NCBI RefSeq assembly: GCF_014195535.1
Contig: NZ_JACIBY010000006.1
Coordinates: 248,001 to 312,000, forward strand
Direction of reading: 5' to 3'
DNA length: 64,000 nt
From: Runella defluvii
GTDB taxonomy: Bacteria; Bacteroidota; Bacteroidia; Cytophagales; Spirosomataceae
Program-made: the position numbers and the translations under genes
Notes under the pieces: generated by a model
The model's input: the letters and a program-made list of their open reading frames with translations, nothing else
Told to the model about the DNA's origin: nothing
Databases searched by the model: none
Part shown: positions 61,885 through 64,000 of the stretch, in pieces
How the letters are laid out: the number at the start of each line of letters is the position of its first letter
How positions within the stretch are numbered: the first letter of the stretch is position 1

Positions 61885-62022
61885 GAAGATGGCTGCTACC
61901 AAGCTATTTTCAAGACCCAACGCTACAAAGAAGTAGTAGGTACGAGCGCACGGGTATGGTTTCATATTCACCAAATGGGAATTGTTGCTTTTTTTGAAGC
62001 CACTTTACAAAAATTACACTAA
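61885..62022 (+). pseudogene. In-frame 3' extension after the stop at 61882
   Basis: In the same frame as the gene before it, 45 sense codons (GCYQAIFKTQRYKEVVGTSA, then VWFHIHQMGIVAFFEATLQK) run to a TAA at 62020-62022. The composition is protein-like. This suggests the gene once ran through, or a fused remnant of another gene. Confidence 0.4.
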
Positions 62023-62048
62023 GTCATTTCTTCAAGATAATAAATAAA

Positions 62049-62585
62049 ATGAAGACCTTCATTCGACCTATTCATACTGCCTCGCTTGTAGCCATTTTGC
62101 TCACTGCTACGCTTACAAGCTGCGGTCTTTTCCAGAAAGCGGTAGAAGCCGCCTGGCCACTGCTGGGCACTTACAAAATGAGCAATGTTCAATTGGAGTT
62201 GAAATACACTGCCAACAACACATTGTATAATCAGAGAGGTACAACGACTCGTATTCCTAATGACTTTCTGGATTTTAGTACGGGCACCGTCACCATAGGC
62301 AATACAACGTACAACTATCGTCAAGAAAAAGTAAATGGAATCAAAAAGGTTGTCTTCATAGACCAATCCACCAACGAAGATGTCGTAAGTTTCACTTACA
62401 ATCTAAGTAACAACTCCTTAACGCTCACGTCTGACAATGTAATCATGGGTACGAGTGCCCGTGAAAGAGCTCAGGAAGCATTAGGTTGGGCTGCTACTTT
62501 TGGCTTTGGCATAACCAATTTCCCACGCATTACCTCAGCCACCGATGCCTCTTACGGTGCATTTATTATCAATGCAAGTAAGTAA
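62049..62585 (+). CDS. Lipoprotein of unknown function, lipocalin-like
   Basis: A 178-residue lipoprotein. The signal ends LTATLTSCGLFQK (Cys near 25). The body is beta-rich (LLGTYKMSNVQLELKYTANNTL, GTVTIGNTTYNYRQEKVNGIKKVVFID, NSLTLTSDNVIMG), reminiscent of the small lipocalin-like lipoproteins of Bacteroidota and of the lipoprotein at 58263. The tail has a conserved-looking ITSATDASYGAFI. No function can be assigned. Confidence 0.85.
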   Translation: MKTFIRPIHTASLVAILLTATLTSCGLFQKAVEAAWPLLGTYKMSNVQLELKYTANNTLYNQRGTTTRIPNDFLDFSTGTVTIGNTTYNYRQEKVNGIKKVVFIDQSTNEDVVSFTYNLSNNSLTLTSDNVIMGTSARERAQEALGWAATFGFGITNFPRITSATDASYGAFIINASK

Positions 62586-62621
62586 GATACTCTTTTCCCC
62601 CCCTCCCAAAACAATACATTT

Positions 62622-63002
62622 ATGAAACCCCTCCTCCTCTCGCTTTGCCTGTGGGCAAGCGTAGCTGGGCACAGTATCGCCCAACAAACTACAGTAGTCA
62701 ATCGCTGGATATCGCCCGTTACCAAAGATTTTATGTCATTGCCCGAAAGTATTTATACTGACCAGCAGCTTATTAGCTGGGGTTATACCCAAAAAACATT
62801 TCAGTTTGAGGCGTATTCGGAAGAGCCAAATGGCGACAATGTAACGGCAGTGTATCGGTGGATCATGCCCAACTGCAAAGAGTCTATCCTCATAGCCGAA
62901 CACGAACTAACCGACGCACAACTACAAAGCTGGGGCTATCGCGACAAGCGTTTACAGTTCTACGTTCCTGTGTTTGAAAAAATAGGTAATCAAGGAGAGT
63001 AA
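62622..63002 (+). CDS. Small exported protein with two internal repeats
   Basis: A 126-residue protein with a signal peptide (MKPLLLSLCLWASVAGHSIAQ). Residues 26-64 and 73-113 are two copies of a 40-residue module with RW-x-x-P, a TDxQL helix, SWGY and K-x-x-QF. The pattern recalls the repeat units of DUF5648-type beta-trefoil lectin-like domains, with only two units here; tentative. It may bind glycan. Confidence 0.75.
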   Translation: MKPLLLSLCLWASVAGHSIAQQTTVVNRWISPVTKDFMSLPESIYTDQQLISWGYTQKTFQFEAYSEEPNGDNVTAVYRWIMPNCKESILIAEHELTDAQLQSWGYRDKRLQFYVPVFEKIGNQGE

Positions 63003-63086
63003 AAAATCAATCTCCACACACTAACTAGCTTTCATAGAGCGTTTTAGTTAGAAACAGACATCTACAACGTTTCTATCTTTACTTCT

Positions 63087-63917
63087 ATGAAAGCTTCATT
63101 TTTACTTATCGCATTGATGGTGGCATTGGGGAGTTTCTCTTGTCGCCAGGCGGGATTGGAAACCGAACCAGAACCGCTAAAACCCAATGAGCCTACCCTG
63201 GCAGAACAAGCTGAAAATTACGCAAAAACGCATCCTGACATTGCGTCTCCCGCCCTGAACAATGCACAGCCGTCTTCGGTCAAAGTGGCTATTGATCAGT
63301 TATTTGTGGGCACTTATTCTTTCAAATATGGTTCAAACAACGAACTTCTTCACATCGTTACAGGCAACGACACTATTTTTCAGGAAAGAACTGACCGTAC
63401 GACTAAAACAGCTTTTAGTAAAGTAAGTGGTGAAACAACGACATTTCAGTTGAATGCTGAAGGACTGGCTCAAAGTTCAAAAGGGACTACCGCCAGCACT
63501 CCTAAACGTGAAGTCAATACCCGTTATTTTTACAAAAACGGTTTTTTGGTAAGCATGGCCAATGAGACTAAACTGACTAAGTTTGAGTACAATGGCCAAG
63601 GAAATTTGCTTTCGTGGAGTGGTGTTAATCACCAAGGACTAACGACAAATGCTTCTTACGAATACACCGACCTTCCAAATACCATTCGTCAAGAAATCAC
63701 TAGCTGGATTACTCCTCATTTTTCGATGCGTGGCGATTTTTTAGGTAAATATAGCAGCCGTTTGGTTAAAAAAATGACCATTAACGCTACCTCAGGTATG
63801 TCATCTGGCAATCTCATTCTCGACTTTTCTTACACCTTCGATGGCAACGGACGCATCTCCCGCATGACCATTCAGCGGAGCGATGGCACGAAGGTATTTT
63901 ACGAATATCAATACTAG
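63087..63917 (+). CDS. Lipoprotein of unknown function, DUF4595-like
   Basis: A 276-residue lipoprotein (LGSFSCRQAG). The lipobox is followed by a Glu/Pro-rich linker and a beta-rich domain: a TRYFYKNGFLVSMANETKLTKFEYNGQGNLLSWSG repeat-like region and an RISRMTIQRSDGTKVFYEYQY ending. This resembles the DUF4595-type (RHS-like strand repeat) domain of Bacteroidota lipoproteins. It is the last gene of the block; the next gene is convergent. Confidence 0.82.
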   Translation: MKASFLLIALMVALGSFSCRQAGLETEPEPLKPNEPTLAEQAENYAKTHPDIASPALNNAQPSSVKVAIDQLFVGTYSFKYGSNNELLHIVTGNDTIFQERTDRTTKTAFSKVSGETTTFQLNAEGLAQSSKGTTASTPKREVNTRYFYKNGFLVSMANETKLTKFEYNGQGNLLSWSGVNHQGLTTNASYEYTDLPNTIRQEITSWITPHFSMRGDFLGKYSSRLVKKMTINATSGMSSGNLILDFSYTFDGNGRISRMTIQRSDGTKVFYEYQY

Positions 63918-63926
63918 GAATACTTC

Positions 63927-64000
63927 CTACAACCGCGCCAACGTCAACCCTCCGTCAATGACAAATACTTGGCCCGTTGAGTACGGAAACGCTCCATCGG
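63927..64000 (-). CDS. Short-chain dehydrogenase/reductase, C-terminal end
   Basis: The minus strand reads GAFPYSTGQVFVIDGGLTLARL then TAG at the complement of 63927-63929. The STGQVFVIDGG motif is the typical C-terminal signature of classical SDR enzymes. The gene runs off the right edge of the window, so only about 24 residues are visible. Confidence 0.85.
   Translation of the reverse strand, partial: DGAFPYSTGQVFVIDGGLTLARL

Noticed and set aside
52355-63917. Gasdermin operon with CHAT protease
   Set aside because: No gene in the block has the length or hydrophobic pattern of bacterial gasdermins; the small genes carry signal peptides.

Overview
The window reads as a chromosomal segment of a Bacteroidota bacterium, most likely a cytophagal organism of the Runella/Spirosomaceae type. 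The evidence is a gliding/type IX secretion C-terminal sorting domain on a 1211-residue PKD protein, a TamA-like outer-membrane protein made as a lipoprotein beside TamB, a YpdA-type (bacillithiol) reductase, repeated TAnnTTTG promoter boxes ahead of genes, weak or absent Shine-Dalgarno sequences, and many secreted or lipid-anchored proteins. The taxonomic call is inference from gene content; no rRNA gene is present.

Layout. 1-12.7 kb: the 3' end of an OPT-family transporter, a DUF1080 protein, an Ldh_2-type dehydrogenase, ruvB, rpmB, two glycosyltransferases with a thioesterase between them, an FAD amine oxidase-like enzyme, a broken Rpn-type nuclease flanked by direct repeats, a Lon-N domain protein and a class C beta-lactamase-fold hydrolase. 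12.7-28.3 kb: the large PKD/T9SS adhesin-like protein, an MFS transporter, a Tat cupin with an AraC regulator, the tamB-tamL operon, a LolA-like protein and pdhB. 28.6-38.3 kb: an OmpA lipoprotein, an S41 protease, an MTHFR-like enzyme, mnmH, an AraC regulator, ypdA, an S10 peptidase and another beta-lactamase-fold protein whose start codon lies in a long hairpin. 38.4-39.7 kb: a small cassette (nucleotidyltransferase-fold protein, two small partners and a short leader ORF) next to tRNA-Arg(CCU) and a damaged partial copy of that tRNA. 39.7-52.2 kb: hflX, hydrolases, an ArgE-like deacetylase, mazG, secreted proteins, DinB-like proteins, an AraC regulator and a Gfo/Idh/MocA oxidoreductase.

52.35-63.9 kb is the accessory region of most interest. 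All genes point the same way: an ECF-like sigma factor, a single-span membrane TPR protein with anti-sigma-like topology, a lipoprotein subtilase, and a 933-residue TPR-CHAT (caspase-fold) protease with a signal peptide and a C-terminal membrane anchor. About ten small genes of unknown function follow, mostly secreted or lipoproteins, plus a cytosolic pair that includes a Cys-rich protein. Two copies of a bipartite element (TTGTTTCCCT, 15 bases, CGACTAA, 2 bases, GATTGAAA) precede the first two small genes and are candidates for promoters of the linked sigma factor. The subtilase and the first third of the TPR-CHAT gene are markedly AT-rich, and the composition changes inside the CHAT gene, which suggests a mosaic, exchangeable sensor module. 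The simplest model is a periplasm-facing protease signalling system that controls a sigma factor and a set of envelope or secreted effectors; this is inference.
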